Assembly: GCA_016180035.1 (NCBI GenBank)
Contig: JACPCA010000006.1
Location: 1-45,154, forward strand
Direction: 5' to 3'
Length of the DNA: 45,154 nt
DNA from: Candidatus Woesearchaeota archaeon
Lineage (GTDB): Archaea; Nanobdellota; Nanobdellia; Woesearchaeales; UBA12501
This document shows positions 23,531-32,152 of this stretch, piece after piece. Every line of letters starts with the position of its first letter. Positions within the stretch are counted from its first letter, which is position 1. A model generated the notes under the pieces. It was not told the origin of the DNA. It saw only the letters and a program-made list of their open reading frames with translations, and made no database searches. A program made the translations under genes and the position numbers.

Positions 23531-24406
23531 CTATGGATGTTGTACGCCTCTCTCAACTCCTGCCGCCGTAAATGATCCCGCTGCTTCCCTCACCACTGCG
23601 AGTGATCCCGTCCCCAGCCTGAATATGTCCTGATACCCTGGGCGTACGAGGTACGCTCCTTCTCGGCTTTTGGTGCACACTCCTGCCGCGGCCATGACCA
23701 ACCTCAGCTCGTAGTCCTGAAATCTCCCGACTGCCTTGATGCCGACAGTATACGCGCCGCCGGTAACATCGTCAATGGACTTCCTGATGATAGCAACGTC
23801 GTCGAGGCTTGCATTTTCCATCTTGAGCGGGAAGGGCCCTACGTGGGGGATGCAGAATCCAGAGGACGTGCTGACAAAGACCTTGATATGGGGGAAATCT
23901 TTAGCCGTCCCTGCAACCATTCTCGCTGCCACTGCTATCTCGCTCTGCATAAGATAACCAGTCTCTATCGCCAGCTTCACTGTTCTCCGTGTCCTGTACG
24001 GCGAAGAGCGCGGGTCAGAAGAGAGAACCTGGGCGATGTCATCAGCAAATGCTGCTCCGTTGCCTTCCTTGAGCTGGCGGATGTTCAGCACGACGTCCAC
24101 TTCTTCAATGCCGACCATGAGCAATGCCTTGACCGCTCTTGCTTTTTCATCACTCGGCTGTTCTCCGAAAGGAAAGCCAACGACAGGGCTGATGCCAACA
24201 TCGGACTGGATGCCCCGCAAGTATTTTTGGGCTTCCTGCCTCCTGCTTTCATGGACGCTGATGCATCTTATCCCTGCATCGTGGGCTTCCTGTGCCAGCT
24301 TTTCTATCTCTCCTTTCCCGACAAAGGGGTGGAGGTTGGTGTAATCAACAATAGCTTCCAATCGTATGGGTTCTTGGTGTTGTGTGGTGTCGTCCATGGT
24401 TTTCAT
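23531..24406 (-). CDS. DeoC-like aldolase-fold protein lacking the Schiff-base lysine
   Basis: 291 residues. It follows deoxyribose-phosphate aldolase throughout: VDYTNLHP, VVGFPFGEQPSDEKARAVKA, EEVDVVLNIRQLKEGN (D104, general acid), VKLAIETGYL, FVSTSSGF and VGIKAVGRF (K224). In DeoC, FIKTSTGF carries the Schiff-base lysine (K167 in E. coli); here that position is S179. The second lysine and the Asp remain. It may use a different chemistry, bind without catalysis or use a displaced lysine (K175). It follows the tRNA-Thr editing gene by 6 bp. A start 9 bp later (24397) has a better AGGATGA site. Confidence 0.75.
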   Translation of the reverse strand: MKTMDDTTQHQEPIRLEAIVDYTNLHPFVGKGEIEKLAQEAHDAGIRCISVHESRRQEAQKYLRGIQSDVGISPVVGFPFGEQPSDEKARAVKALLMVGIEEVDVVLNIRQLKEGNGAAFADDIAQVLSSDPRSSPYRTRRTVKLAIETGYLMQSEIAVAARMVAGTAKDFPHIKVFVSTSSGFCIPHVGPFPLKMENASLDDVAIIRKSIDDVTGGAYTVGIKAVGRFQDYELRLVMAAAGVCTKSREGAYLVRPGYQDIFRLGTGSLAVVREAAGSFTAAGVERGVQHP

Positions 24407-24412
24407 CCTGTT

Positions 24413-24829
24413 TCAAAATTCTCTATAACTGTAGGCGCGTCGATGGCCTTTGATATCCATAAGGAACGTCTTGCCATAGCCAAAGTGTGACGAATCAACG
24501 GCAAATGGGCTTGTGAGGAACATGGCTTTGAGCTGGAAATATCTTTTCTTTGCAGTTTCCGGGTCTGCCACGGTCTTGGCAAGGTGGACGAATGGCCCGA
24601 GCATGATGCGCTCCACGTTCAGCTCTTTGGCATTCTTGACGATTTCATCGTGGAGCTGCTCCACTTGCAGGTTCGTGTCCTGTGGCTCAACACAAAAAAG
24701 GACGAGCAAGCATTCTTCCATCCTTTTTACCGGATCGACCCCATCCTCTGGAATGATCCCTATAGGCCTGTTGGACGTCATAGTAATTTTCGACTCGAAC
24801 AGGTTGGCATGAAGGAGGAGGGAGCGCAT
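24413..24829 (-). CDS. Free-standing archaeal tRNA-Thr editing domain
   Basis: 138 residues. MRSLLLHANLFESKI, KRMEECLLVLFCVEPQD, NVERIMLGPFVHLAKTVADPETA and the end SSHFGYGKTFLMDIKGHRRAYSYR match the N-terminal editing domain of archaeal threonyl-tRNA synthetase (D-aminoacyl-tRNA deacylase fold). That domain removes serine from tRNA-Thr. Here it is not fused to a synthetase, so it may act in trans, as known for split ThrRS in some Crenarchaeota. The ATG at 24827-24829 overlaps the stop of the small zinc gene (TAATG). The wider reading frame extends upstream but begins with no homology. Confidence 0.82.
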   Translation of the reverse strand: MRSLLLHANLFESKITMTSNRPIGIIPEDGVDPVKRMEECLLVLFCVEPQDTNLQVEQLHDEIVKNAKELNVERIMLGPFVHLAKTVADPETAKKRYFQLKAMFLTSPFAVDSSHFGYGKTFLMDIKGHRRAYSYREF

Positions 24830-25020
24830 TATTCCATACCTCGTTCTTGGTTGGAAATGGAGGCGGTCTTTGGCTGGTGGAGCCAGCAGTAGCCGTTCTC
24901 TTCTGCATAGTTCAGGCAGCGGGAATTGTTGTTGCACCGGGCTTGGCAGAGCTGGCTTGGAAACTGGGAAATCTGGTGGCTGCCGATCTGCTGGTTGTCC
25001 ATTTGGAGAAGATTCCGCAC
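24829..25020 (-). CDS. Tiny Cys/His zinc-binding protein
   Basis: 63 residues. CQARCNNNSRCLNYA followed by NGYCWLHQP resembles the small C-C-C-H zinc knuckle of DUF5763-type proteins (family knowledge, tentative). It starts at a GTG (25018-25020) or an internal ATG (25000-25002). A TATA-like run lies near 25037-25050. Its stop TAA overlaps the next start by one base, so it is translated with the editing domain. The role is unknown. Confidence 0.6.
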   Translation of the reverse strand: MRNLLQMDNQQIGSHQISQFPSQLCQARCNNNSRCLNYAEENGYCWLHQPKTASISNQERGME

Positions 25021-25125
25021 AGAAATATAGATTTACTCATTATATTATAATAATAGATAAAAATATATGTATTTTCCAAAAGATTTAAATAATTTTGCAA
25101 TGTTCTACCGCTGGGGGATGGAAGT

Positions 25126-26034
25126 ATGAAACGAAAAGTCGCGCAAGTAGGCCCAACCACGCTGATGGTGTCCTTGCCAAAGAAGTGGACACGAAAAAAA
25201 GGGATCCAAAAAGGGGATGAGATTGATGTCCTTGAAGAAGGCGACAAGCTCCTCATCGGCACCGCAGTGAAGCTGCAGCCGAAAGAGATCACCCTTGCCA
25301 TTCCCAAGGCCGAAGATTATCTTGGCAGATTTATTGTCGCAGCCTACGTCAAGGGCCATAACGTTATCACGGTCCGATTTAGCGACACTGCCGTGTACGA
25401 CAAGGTTCTCGAAACATCAAAGCTCCTCATGGGGTTTGAGGTCGTCGAAAACACCGATGAACACTGCAAGCTGGTCAACATCTCCACTACCTTAGAGCAG
25501 AAGTTTGACATCCTTCTCCGCCGGCTGTTCGTGAGCGTTGCAGCCTTCGGCAAGGAGCTTTTCAGCCGGCTTCAGGCTGGGACCGACATCCAGGGGCTTC
25601 TGGAATACGAGACCAACATCAACCGGATCCATCTCTTCTGCAGAAGAGCCATCCAGACAAGAACGATCGGCGACACGGCGTATTCTTCAGAAACGCTCTA
25701 CCGCATCGTGACCTCGCTTGAAGAGATCGCCGACTGCTTCCGCTACATCGTCGAAACCATCGGGCAGCGGAAGGCTGCGCTTGACAGAACAACAAAAGAA
25801 TTGTTCAGCCAGTGCCTTCGGCTGCAGGATATCACCTTCACGCTGTTCAACAAGATCTCTTCCGGAGCTTCAGCATCCTCGGAGATGGAACTGTTCAAGG
25901 AACACAAGGCGATCAGAAAGAAGATCCTCCATCAAGAAGACTGCTTTGCGGGTGATGCCATCAACTCGTTTATCTGCGGAAGGCTATTTGCGGTAGCCGA
26001 CTTGTCGTTCAATGTGACGGAAGAGCTGTTTTGA
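25126..26034 (+). CDS. AbrB-PhoU regulatory protein
   Basis: 302 residues. N-terminal AbrB/SpoVT domain (1-50): RKVAQVGPTTLMVSLPKKW, GIQKGDEIDVLEEGDKLLI. The C-terminal 200 residues are helical PhoU-like bundles (LRRLFVSVAAFGKELFSRL, YRIVTSLEEIADCFRYIVETIG). This AbrB-PhoU combination is common in archaea and is linked to phosphate regulation (family knowledge, not tested here). TATA box at about 25080-25090. It ends 51 bp inside the convergent kinase gene, an overlap of the two 3' ends. Confidence 0.88.
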   Translation: MKRKVAQVGPTTLMVSLPKKWTRKKGIQKGDEIDVLEEGDKLLIGTAVKLQPKEITLAIPKAEDYLGRFIVAAYVKGHNVITVRFSDTAVYDKVLETSKLLMGFEVVENTDEHCKLVNISTTLEQKFDILLRRLFVSVAAFGKELFSRLQAGTDIQGLLEYETNINRIHLFCRRAIQTRTIGDTAYSSETLYRIVTSLEEIADCFRYIVETIGQRKAALDRTTKELFSQCLRLQDITFTLFNKISSGASASSEMELFKEHKAIRKKILHQEDCFAGDAINSFICGRLFAVADLSFNVTEELF

Positions 26035-28770
26035 CTGTTCTTGGGGAGAGAGTTCACCACTACGAATAAGGATCCTGGCAAGAGCTGAATCTCTTCTCGA
26101 CAAATCCATCTCCAAGCACCATCGTATAGGATCTTGCAGCAAAGCTTTTGACATGGTATATTCATTTATCTTATCTGACGGTGACATCATTTCTTCTATT
26201 TTTTCTTGTATCGCTTGAAAATCATGGATTTGCCGGTATGCCCTTTCATTTTGTTGGTGGTATTCTTCGGTGCCATGCTTTGCCCTCTGTTCTGGCCCTT
26301 CAATAAGATTCTTTCCAGTGGCCATCCTATAAAGAATCATCCCGAACGTCCACACATTAGCTTCAGGGGTAAACAGGTCTGACTGCAACTGCACGCCATG
26401 TTCTTCCCAGTATTCATCAGGATGCGCCAGTTCCGGTGGGCGGAGGATGAGAGGGTATTGATAGCGAGTATCTCCTGCGGTAGAAAAGACGCTGACGCAG
26501 CCGAAGTCAGAGAGAACAATATTTCCTTCTTTGGTGATGCCGATGTTGTCTGGCTTGAGGTCTTTATGGACAATGCCTGCTGCATGGCAATTTTGCAAGG
26601 CAAGAGCAAGTTGGTATGTGTACTTAAGCGCTTTATCTTTTGGCAGCGGCCCATTCTTCAACTCATCCTCCAAGGTGTGGTCGTACGGCTTTGTTTCAAG
26701 GAAATACACATCATTGCCGTGCTTATCCTTTCCGACAATCGGCGGGCTGATAAGAGCGATATATCGCGGGTCTTCGAGATTGCGAAGCCTGACGCCAGAA
26801 AATTCGGCAGTGTACATTTTTTGAAGCGTCCATTCACGAAACTCCCCATCAGTCATGTGCACTCCTTGCTTCTCCAGCTGCTGGCGGAAGATATTCTCGT
26901 AATGCGCAAACCCCTTTGACGTCGGATCGATCATCAAAAGAGCGCTTTCGTCGCCGGAATGGATATTTCTTGCAAGATACGCTGTCTTGATGGCGCCCGT
27001 GCCGAGCCGTTTAAGAGGGAGATAGTTGGGAATGGTGATGCTGGCGCATTCGATGAGCTCGTCTAATTTTTTTGTTTTTCCTGCAGTAGTGATGTGTTTT
27101 AATTTTTTGTAATCGATGTCTTTCCTTGCTATAAGCCCCTTTAATTCTGCAGTTATCCCTCCCCGTGGTCCATGTGTACTGTCTTGAATGGCATATCCCG
27201 AATCAAGGTACATTTCTAAAAATGTTTGTTCGTCATCTCGTATCGGCATCAATTTAGGAAGGCGTAACGTCAGTGCCAATCCGCCTATAGAGCGGGCTGC
27301 TTCAAACGCAGTGCAAATAGCACCTGAATGAGAAGGATACCGTGGCGGATCAGATTTTGTCAAATTGGTTAGTCTGGGACTATCAGCGATTTCTGCAGCA
27401 GACACCCGATGATAGCAATGACATGCATCACTGATTCCTTTTCTAAAAAGGGTATAATAACGGTCAGTATCGATGCATGCCAGTGCATGGAGAGCCTTTC
27501 CAGTTCCTGCCCTACGTGCCAAAATGGGAGAGTTCATTCCTTTCTCGTACAACTGGGTGAGAAACTTGTCGTCTTGATGCAGTTTACTCTCAATTGAAGC
27601 GATGGAAGCTGATGCAGAAAAGAGGAAGGAATTGGTCATATAATGCTCGATTACTGCTTTATGCAATATTGAGAACTTGTCTAAATCAATATTTGCAACA
27701 AGACCCAACAGATCAGCTATCTCATCTGGTGGCTGCCAGCCGTTCATGTCATAATCAACATCTTTACTATTTACTGATTTAAAGATTAGTTCTTTAGAAA
27801 TAGAAAGGAACTCGTCTGGTCTGCTTGTTGCCAGTTCTCGAAGCGCGTTGATAGCATTAACGGAAATGTGGCATCCTCGATTTTGTATTTCAGCCCATAT
27901 CAGTTGGACAAAACGGTCTGGAAATACTCTCGCTAAATCGGGAAGAGTCTCGTCAATTGCGTCTCTGGCGCCGACGTTTTTAGACCTTGAGAACCCTTCA
28001 AAGAAGGAAAGATATTTTTCTGGATCAACTTCTGCAAGTCCGCCAAGAGCAGTTATAGCTCCCTCCTTTCTTACTGATACATTTTCTCCATCCTTTGACA
28101 TTACAAGATGGTACAAGCGAAGAAATTCGCCGACGTCAATAGAAGCTAATGCACGAAGCGATTGCGTAAAAGACCTGCTTTGAAAGCTATTTGCTGCAAG
28201 ATTGTGCGTATAAGTTTCAATAAACAATTTTTTGTCAATCGGCGCAAGACAGCTAACAAGACCACCGATCACGTCCCTAATCTCATAAGAATCATGACAA
28301 AAACGATGGCAGAAATGATGCCAGTGAAGAAAATGGGCAATATCTTTCCCTGCAAGCTCTGCTGCAGATTGGATTACGGCGATAACTGCAGCTTTATCAT
28401 GTGGTGAAGTATAATAATCTTTATCACGTTCTTTGATTATTTTTGATTCCTTTCTTTCTACTTCCTTACAAATATTGAGGTACTGTTCCCAATCAGCGTG
28501 TGCAAGGGCGACGAGCGTCTTTTGGTTGATTCTTCCACCGCGCCAGCTGTGTTCTGCCAATCGAAGAAAGGCAGAGCGATCAACATCAGCAAGGGCATGA
28601 AGAGTTTCTGATCCGGCCTCAAAAAATACTTCTGTTTCACCAAAGACCACCCTCCCTTTAGGAATAAATTCTTCATACAACCCAATAACCAGCCTCTTCC
28701 TTCTCTCCCGTTCAACATCGTTCAGGATTCTTGATTTCTGTTCTTCGCTCAAATGGTCTTCAAGAGTCAT
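25984..28770 (-). CDS. Helical-repeat protein kinase with WNK-like lysine placement
   Basis: 928 residues. Residues 30-560 form helical repeats of 40-50 residues with a recurring ALA.ID.D.F/Y motif (for example LASIDVGEFLRL, LAEVDPEKYLSF, LACIDTDRYYTL), HEAT-like. The kinase domain (580-870) has the glycine loop RLGTGAIKTAYLA with K595, then ALLM (M613) where VAIK is usual, HKDLKPDN with D737, DFG at 755-757 and RPPELA. The beta-3 lysine is therefore missing, but a loop lysine is in the position used by eukaryotic WNK kinases. It is paralogous to the next gene. It could be active (inference) or a pseudokinase. Confidence 0.85.
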   Translation of the reverse strand: MTLEDHLSEEQKSRILNDVERERRKRLVIGLYEEFIPKGRVVFGETEVFFEAGSETLHALADVDRSAFLRLAEHSWRGGRINQKTLVALAHADWEQYLNICKEVERKESKIIKERDKDYYTSPHDKAAVIAVIQSAAELAGKDIAHFLHWHHFCHRFCHDSYEIRDVIGGLVSCLAPIDKKLFIETYTHNLAANSFQSRSFTQSLRALASIDVGEFLRLYHLVMSKDGENVSVRKEGAITALGGLAEVDPEKYLSFFEGFSRSKNVGARDAIDETLPDLARVFPDRFVQLIWAEIQNRGCHISVNAINALRELATSRPDEFLSISKELIFKSVNSKDVDYDMNGWQPPDEIADLLGLVANIDLDKFSILHKAVIEHYMTNSFLFSASASIASIESKLHQDDKFLTQLYEKGMNSPILARRAGTGKALHALACIDTDRYYTLFRKGISDACHCYHRVSAAEIADSPRLTNLTKSDPPRYPSHSGAICTAFEAARSIGGLALTLRLPKLMPIRDDEQTFLEMYLDSGYAIQDSTHGPRGGITAELKGLIARKDIDYKKLKHITTAGKTKKLDELIECASITIPNYLPLKRLGTGAIKTAYLARNIHSGDESALLMIDPTSKGFAHYENIFRQQLEKQGVHMTDGEFREWTLQKMYTAEFSGVRLRNLEDPRYIALISPPIVGKDKHGNDVYFLETKPYDHTLEDELKNGPLPKDKALKYTYQLALALQNCHAAGIVHKDLKPDNIGITKEGNIVLSDFGCVSVFSTAGDTRYQYPLILRPPELAHPDEYWEEHGVQLQSDLFTPEANVWTFGMILYRMATGKNLIEGPEQRAKHGTEEYHQQNERAYRQIHDFQAIQEKIEEMMSPSDKINEYTMSKALLQDPIRWCLEMDLSRRDSALARILIRSGELSPQEQSKQLFRHIERQVGYRK

Positions 28771-28808
28771 GGTTGTGTAGGAGCTGTTTTATTGAGGGCA
28801 AAGCAAGT

Positions 28809-30455
28809 TTAGTGGCCAGCATCGCTACCTACTGCCTTTTTTACTCTTAAAATCCCCTCCTTCGTTTCTTCTATAAAATCGCTCATATACCATTCTTCAC
28901 CTTCTCTTCCAAATTGCTTGTTTGCTTCAGATGCAACAATAAAGACATCAAGCGCATGGCGGCGATGCTGAGGATCCTGCCGTAGAGACGCCATTAACAG
29001 CAGTGATATTATAGTAGTATCTCCACCAAAGCCAAAATCATCAATCTTTTTTTCAATAAATGATTTGTCCTGAATCTTGGCATACACTTCAGCATTTTGT
29101 TGATGATATTCTTTAGTTCCTGGCCTGGCCCTATGTTGGGGCGGCGGTATTAGATGTTTCCCTGTCATCATGCGATAGGCAATCATCCCTAGTGTCCAGA
29201 TATTTGCCTCTGGAGTGAACAGGTCAGACTGCCAAGGAACACCCTGCTCACTCCAGTAGGAATCATCATGGGCAAGCTCTGGCGGGCGAAGGGTGAGGGG
29301 GTATTGATATCTAGTATCTCCTGCTGCAGAAAATAAGCTCGCACACCCAAAATCAGAGAGGAGCACGTTTCCCTGCTTTGTAATCCCAACATTATCGGGC
29401 TTGAAATCCTTATGGACAATGCCTGCTGCATGGCAGTTTCGTAGGGCAATAGCAAGCTGGTATGTATATCGTAACAGTTTTTCATCAGACAACCCTCTTG
29501 GCCGTGATGATGACTGTGCCCTTAACTCATCCTCTAATGTGTGATCGTACGGCTTTGCTTGAAGGAAATATGCCTTCTTTCCTTCTTTATCCAAACCAAG
29601 GATCGGCGGGAGGACCATGGCAACATATCGCGGGTCTTCCAAGCCCATCAATCGAACGCCAGAGAACTCATCGTGGTATATCTTTTGGCGTATGGCTTCC
29701 TTTATTTCTTTTTCATCCATGCCTTTCTCTTCCATGCGCTTCCGGTAAATATTTTCGTAATGCTCAAACCCCTTCGAGTTCGGTTCGATCATAAGAAAGA
29801 CACTTTCATCGCCGGAATATCGATTGACTGCAAGATAAGCTATCTTTATGGCGCCATCTCCAATTCTTGCAACTGCATTATAATGTCCGACATTGAGTCG
29901 GGAACACTCAACAGCTTCATCCAGTGTTCTTGCTTTTTTAGCTGTAAGAATATCAATAAAATCTAGCTCATCAAAAGGAGGCTTGCCATCCAAGATGTCT
30001 GACAGGACAGCTACACTCTTAGAGACGCTAAACGGCTTTTCTCGCCCATCTACCAGATAAGGGTGTCCCATACATGCATCATAAGTGGAATACAGCCTGT
30101 TTCCTTGCTTTTCTGCATGCATAAGTTTTTTTACAAATTGCACCCGATCAAACCTGCGATCAAAACTACCATATTGGTCTCCTGATCGGCGATGATGGGA
30201 ATCATATTCCTGTCGTAATCCCCATATAAACAAAAGGAACTGTTCTGTCCATTTTTGGGATGGCTTTGCTGTTTTAACCAGTTGAGAATATGATAGTCTC
30301 AGGCGAGAATGAGTACTGGGACGTAAATCGTCTAATGCAGAAAGGATTGTTGGAGTTACTTTTGTTTGCAGCAAAAGCGTAAAAATAGTTCTTCTCTGCC
30401 TTGCAGAAAGCTTCTTCCTGCCGGCCGTCTTGCTAACCCTTTCTTCAAGCCCCAT
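28809..30455 (-). CDS. Protein kinase paralogue with WNK-like lysine placement
   Basis: 548 residues, lacking the long repeat region. The N-terminal 190 residues are basic and helical. The kinase part (about 195-510) has RIGDGAIKIAYLA with K204, FLM (M222) at the beta-3 lysine site, HKDFKPDN with D350, DFG at 368-370, RPPELA and NIWTLGMI. It matches the upstream paralogue throughout the kinase domain, including the insert TLEDEL. The leaderless TATA box lies at 30477-30487. The gap to the next gene is 38 bp, so the two may be co-transcribed. Confidence 0.86.
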   Translation of the reverse strand: MGLEERVSKTAGRKKLSARQRRTIFTLLLQTKVTPTILSALDDLRPSTHSRLRLSYSQLVKTAKPSQKWTEQFLLFIWGLRQEYDSHHRRSGDQYGSFDRRFDRVQFVKKLMHAEKQGNRLYSTYDACMGHPYLVDGREKPFSVSKSVAVLSDILDGKPPFDELDFIDILTAKKARTLDEAVECSRLNVGHYNAVARIGDGAIKIAYLAVNRYSGDESVFLMIEPNSKGFEHYENIYRKRMEEKGMDEKEIKEAIRQKIYHDEFSGVRLMGLEDPRYVAMVLPPILGLDKEGKKAYFLQAKPYDHTLEDELRAQSSSRPRGLSDEKLLRYTYQLAIALRNCHAAGIVHKDFKPDNVGITKQGNVLLSDFGCASLFSAAGDTRYQYPLTLRPPELAHDDSYWSEQGVPWQSDLFTPEANIWTLGMIAYRMMTGKHLIPPPQHRARPGTKEYHQQNAEVYAKIQDKSFIEKKIDDFGFGGDTTIISLLLMASLRQDPQHRRHALDVFIVASEANKQFGREGEEWYMSDFIEETKEGILRVKKAVGSDAGH

Positions 30456-30508
30456 ACGGGACAGAGATACACAAACCTATAAATACCTTCCCGAAGCAGT
30501 TTATAAAC

Positions 30509-30925
30509 CTACTTCTTCCCATCCTTCTCTTCCTTCCCCTCTTTCGACCGCATGAACGTCTGGGGAAGGTCGATGATGTACTTCCCGTCTTCCAGCTTGT
30601 ACACGAGCGGCTTGTCCGTGTTGAAGAGATGGCTGAGGTCGATCTCGAACTTGCCGGGCTGGAGGACGCGGATGGATTCTATGTCAAGCACGACGGGAGT
30701 GTCATCCTCTTCTTCATACCCCATGATCTGGTAGATGTCCTGCTCCATGCGGAGCTTGTCCTTCTCATCAAGATTCTCTGACATCTTGCGGGCGACATCT
30801 TCGGCCTGCTTGAGCTTTTCTTCCTTGACAAAGAAAAAGAGTTTTGCCCCGCAGGGGCAGCCGCTGATGATCTCTGTCGCGCCGTCCTTGTAGAACGTGC
30901 TGCATCGGACGCATTGGTGGGGCAT
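30509..30925 (-). CDS. OapC-like zinc-ribbon protein (DUF2072)
   Basis: 138 residues. The N-terminal zinc ribbon is MPHQCVRCSTFY...SGCPCGAKLFFFV, followed by a helical region (EDVARKMSENLDEKDKLRM) and a beta-rich end (FEIDLSHLF, YIIDLPQTF). It matches the third member of the archaeal oapA-oapB-oapC set, named origin-associated proteins in haloarchaea. The exact role is unclear. The stop of the preceding gene is two bases away. Confidence 0.83.
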   Translation of the reverse strand: MPHQCVRCSTFYKDGATEIISGCPCGAKLFFFVKEEKLKQAEDVARKMSENLDEKDKLRMEQDIYQIMGYEEEDDTPVVLDIESIRVLQPGKFEIDLSHLFNTDKPLVYKLEDGKYIIDLPQTFMRSKEGKEEKDGKK

Positions 30926-30927
30926 GG

Positions 30928-31344
30928 TTACCTTCCGCGCTTTTTCTTCTTTGCTCCTTTTTTAGATATGACTTCCCTGGTATAGACTTGGATCTTCTCC
31001 GGAGCCTGGCGGATCTCCTTGACCACGGACGCCGGCCCGATAACAGTAAACCCGACGCGGTCGCCGAGAACCATGGAGATGACATTGTTCTTGATCCATT
31101 GGAGCGCGTCATCTGCCCGCCGAGACCCAGGATAGATGACGGCAAGCTCGATGCCTCGGAACTCGTTGTCGATCTGCTCCATCGTGGTCTTGATCAGTTC
31201 GGTCTCCTCTTCCTTCTTGAGGCGCCCTTCGAGAAGCACGATCTTGTCTTCTCTGGCAAGCTTGAGGAGCTTCTTTATTCTCCCTAAGGACGACATGCCG
31301 GAGATGTCTTGGTACGGTACGAACTGTAAGGTTAGGTTTCCCAT
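30928..31344 (-). CDS. OapB-like protein (DUF2073)
   Basis: 138 residues. LTLQFVPYQDISGMSSLGRIK, then an alpha/beta core with DKIVLLEGRLKKEEETELI and FRGIELAVIYPG, and a C-terminal Lys/Arg-rich tail (SKKGAKKKKRGR). This is the DUF2073 protein that accompanies the Era-like GTPase in many archaea. The basic tail suggests nucleic-acid binding (inference). It lies between the GTPase (15 bp upstream) and the zinc ribbon. Confidence 0.83.
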   Translation of the reverse strand: MGNLTLQFVPYQDISGMSSLGRIKKLLKLAREDKIVLLEGRLKKEEETELIKTTMEQIDNEFRGIELAVIYPGSRRADDALQWIKNNVISMVLGDRVGFTVIGPASVVKEIRQAPEKIQVYTREVISKKGAKKKKRGR

Positions 31345-31359
31345 GCCATCACGCTCTTT

Positions 31360-31992
31360 TTACTTGGTAACTACAAACAGCGCCTCGTAGAGATGATCAA
31401 TGTTGGTTCCCTGCTTTGCGCTGATGCCGATAACGTCATACTGGGGGAAGGCGGCCTGGACTTTCTTGATGTCTGCCTTGCGGAGGTCCACCTTGTTGCC
31501 GATCAGCAGCACAGGGATGTTGCGGGCGGCGAGGTTGCCGATGATGGTGATGTTCACCTGCGAGTACGGGTCCTTGGTGGCGTCCAGAACGACAATGACC
31601 ACGTCAACCTCATCAAGCCACTTGATGGCGTCAATGACGCCCTTCGTCGCCTCCTTTGCCCGTTTCTTTGCTTCCTTATTAGAGAGGCCCTTCTTCATAA
31701 ACATTTCGTAATCGATCTTGGTGGCGATGCCTGGCGTGTCGATAAGGTTGAACGATAATTCGCGCCTGCCGGACTTGATATTGATCTGCTCCTTGATCTG
31801 GACTTCGCGCGTCTCGTGCTCGATAGGCGAGGCCTTGCCCATCTCTTCTCCTATCCAGTCCATGCAGATCCGGTTCGCCAGCGTCGTCTTTCCGCCGTTT
31901 GGCGGCCCATAGAGGCCTATCTTTACATGGCGCTTTCTCTTGAAAAGGTCCTGAAAAACCCGCTTGATAAATTGTTCTACGAACTGCAGCAT
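31360..31992 (-). CDS. OapA-like Era-type GTPase
   Basis: 210 residues. An amphipathic N-terminus (FVEQFIKRVFQDLFKRKRH) precedes G1 GLYGPPNGGKTTL, G3 NLIDTPGIAT and G4 LLIGNKVDLRK; ISAKQG is G5. The domain is a compact archaeal Era-like GTPase, the first gene of the oap operon. A TATA-like sequence near 32030-32040 (minus strand) precedes the start. In haloarchaea this gene is near replication origins; no orc1/cdc6 gene is in this window. Confidence 0.88.
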   Translation of the reverse strand: MLQFVEQFIKRVFQDLFKRKRHVKIGLYGPPNGGKTTLANRICMDWIGEEMGKASPIEHETREVQIKEQINIKSGRRELSFNLIDTPGIATKIDYEMFMKKGLSNKEAKKRAKEATKGVIDAIKWLDEVDVVIVVLDATKDPYSQVNITIIGNLAARNIPVLLIGNKVDLRKADIKKVQAAFPQYDVIGISAKQGTNIDHLYEALFVVTK

Positions 31993-32059
31993 GTCCTACC
32001 ACTCCCTGCTTGCAGAAGATAGGAAAATGTTTATAAATATTGTGGTGGGGGAGGCTTGT

Positions 32060-32152
32060 GAGAGTTGGGAGTTTAGAGTAAGAAGTTTGGAGTTATGATA
32101 TGTAATCCCACAGCCATTACTCCAAACTCTTAAACCCCTAACTCTGAACTCA
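32060..32152. repeat. Imperfect inverted repeat between the Oap operon and the JAMM gene
   Basis: The left arm (about 32060-32097) and right arm (about 32114-32152) are inverted, sharing ACTCCAAACT and neighbouring segments at roughly 70% identity, with a 16-bp loop. The right arm overlaps the JAMM stop codon. The left arm adjoins the promoter region of the GTPase. It could be a bidirectional terminator, a protein-binding site or an old mobile element. Confidence 0.5.

Noticed and set aside
31679-32002. Alternative-frame open reading frame over the start of the OapA-like GTPase
   Set aside because: The other frame carries all GTPase motifs (G1, G3, G4), while this one has none.
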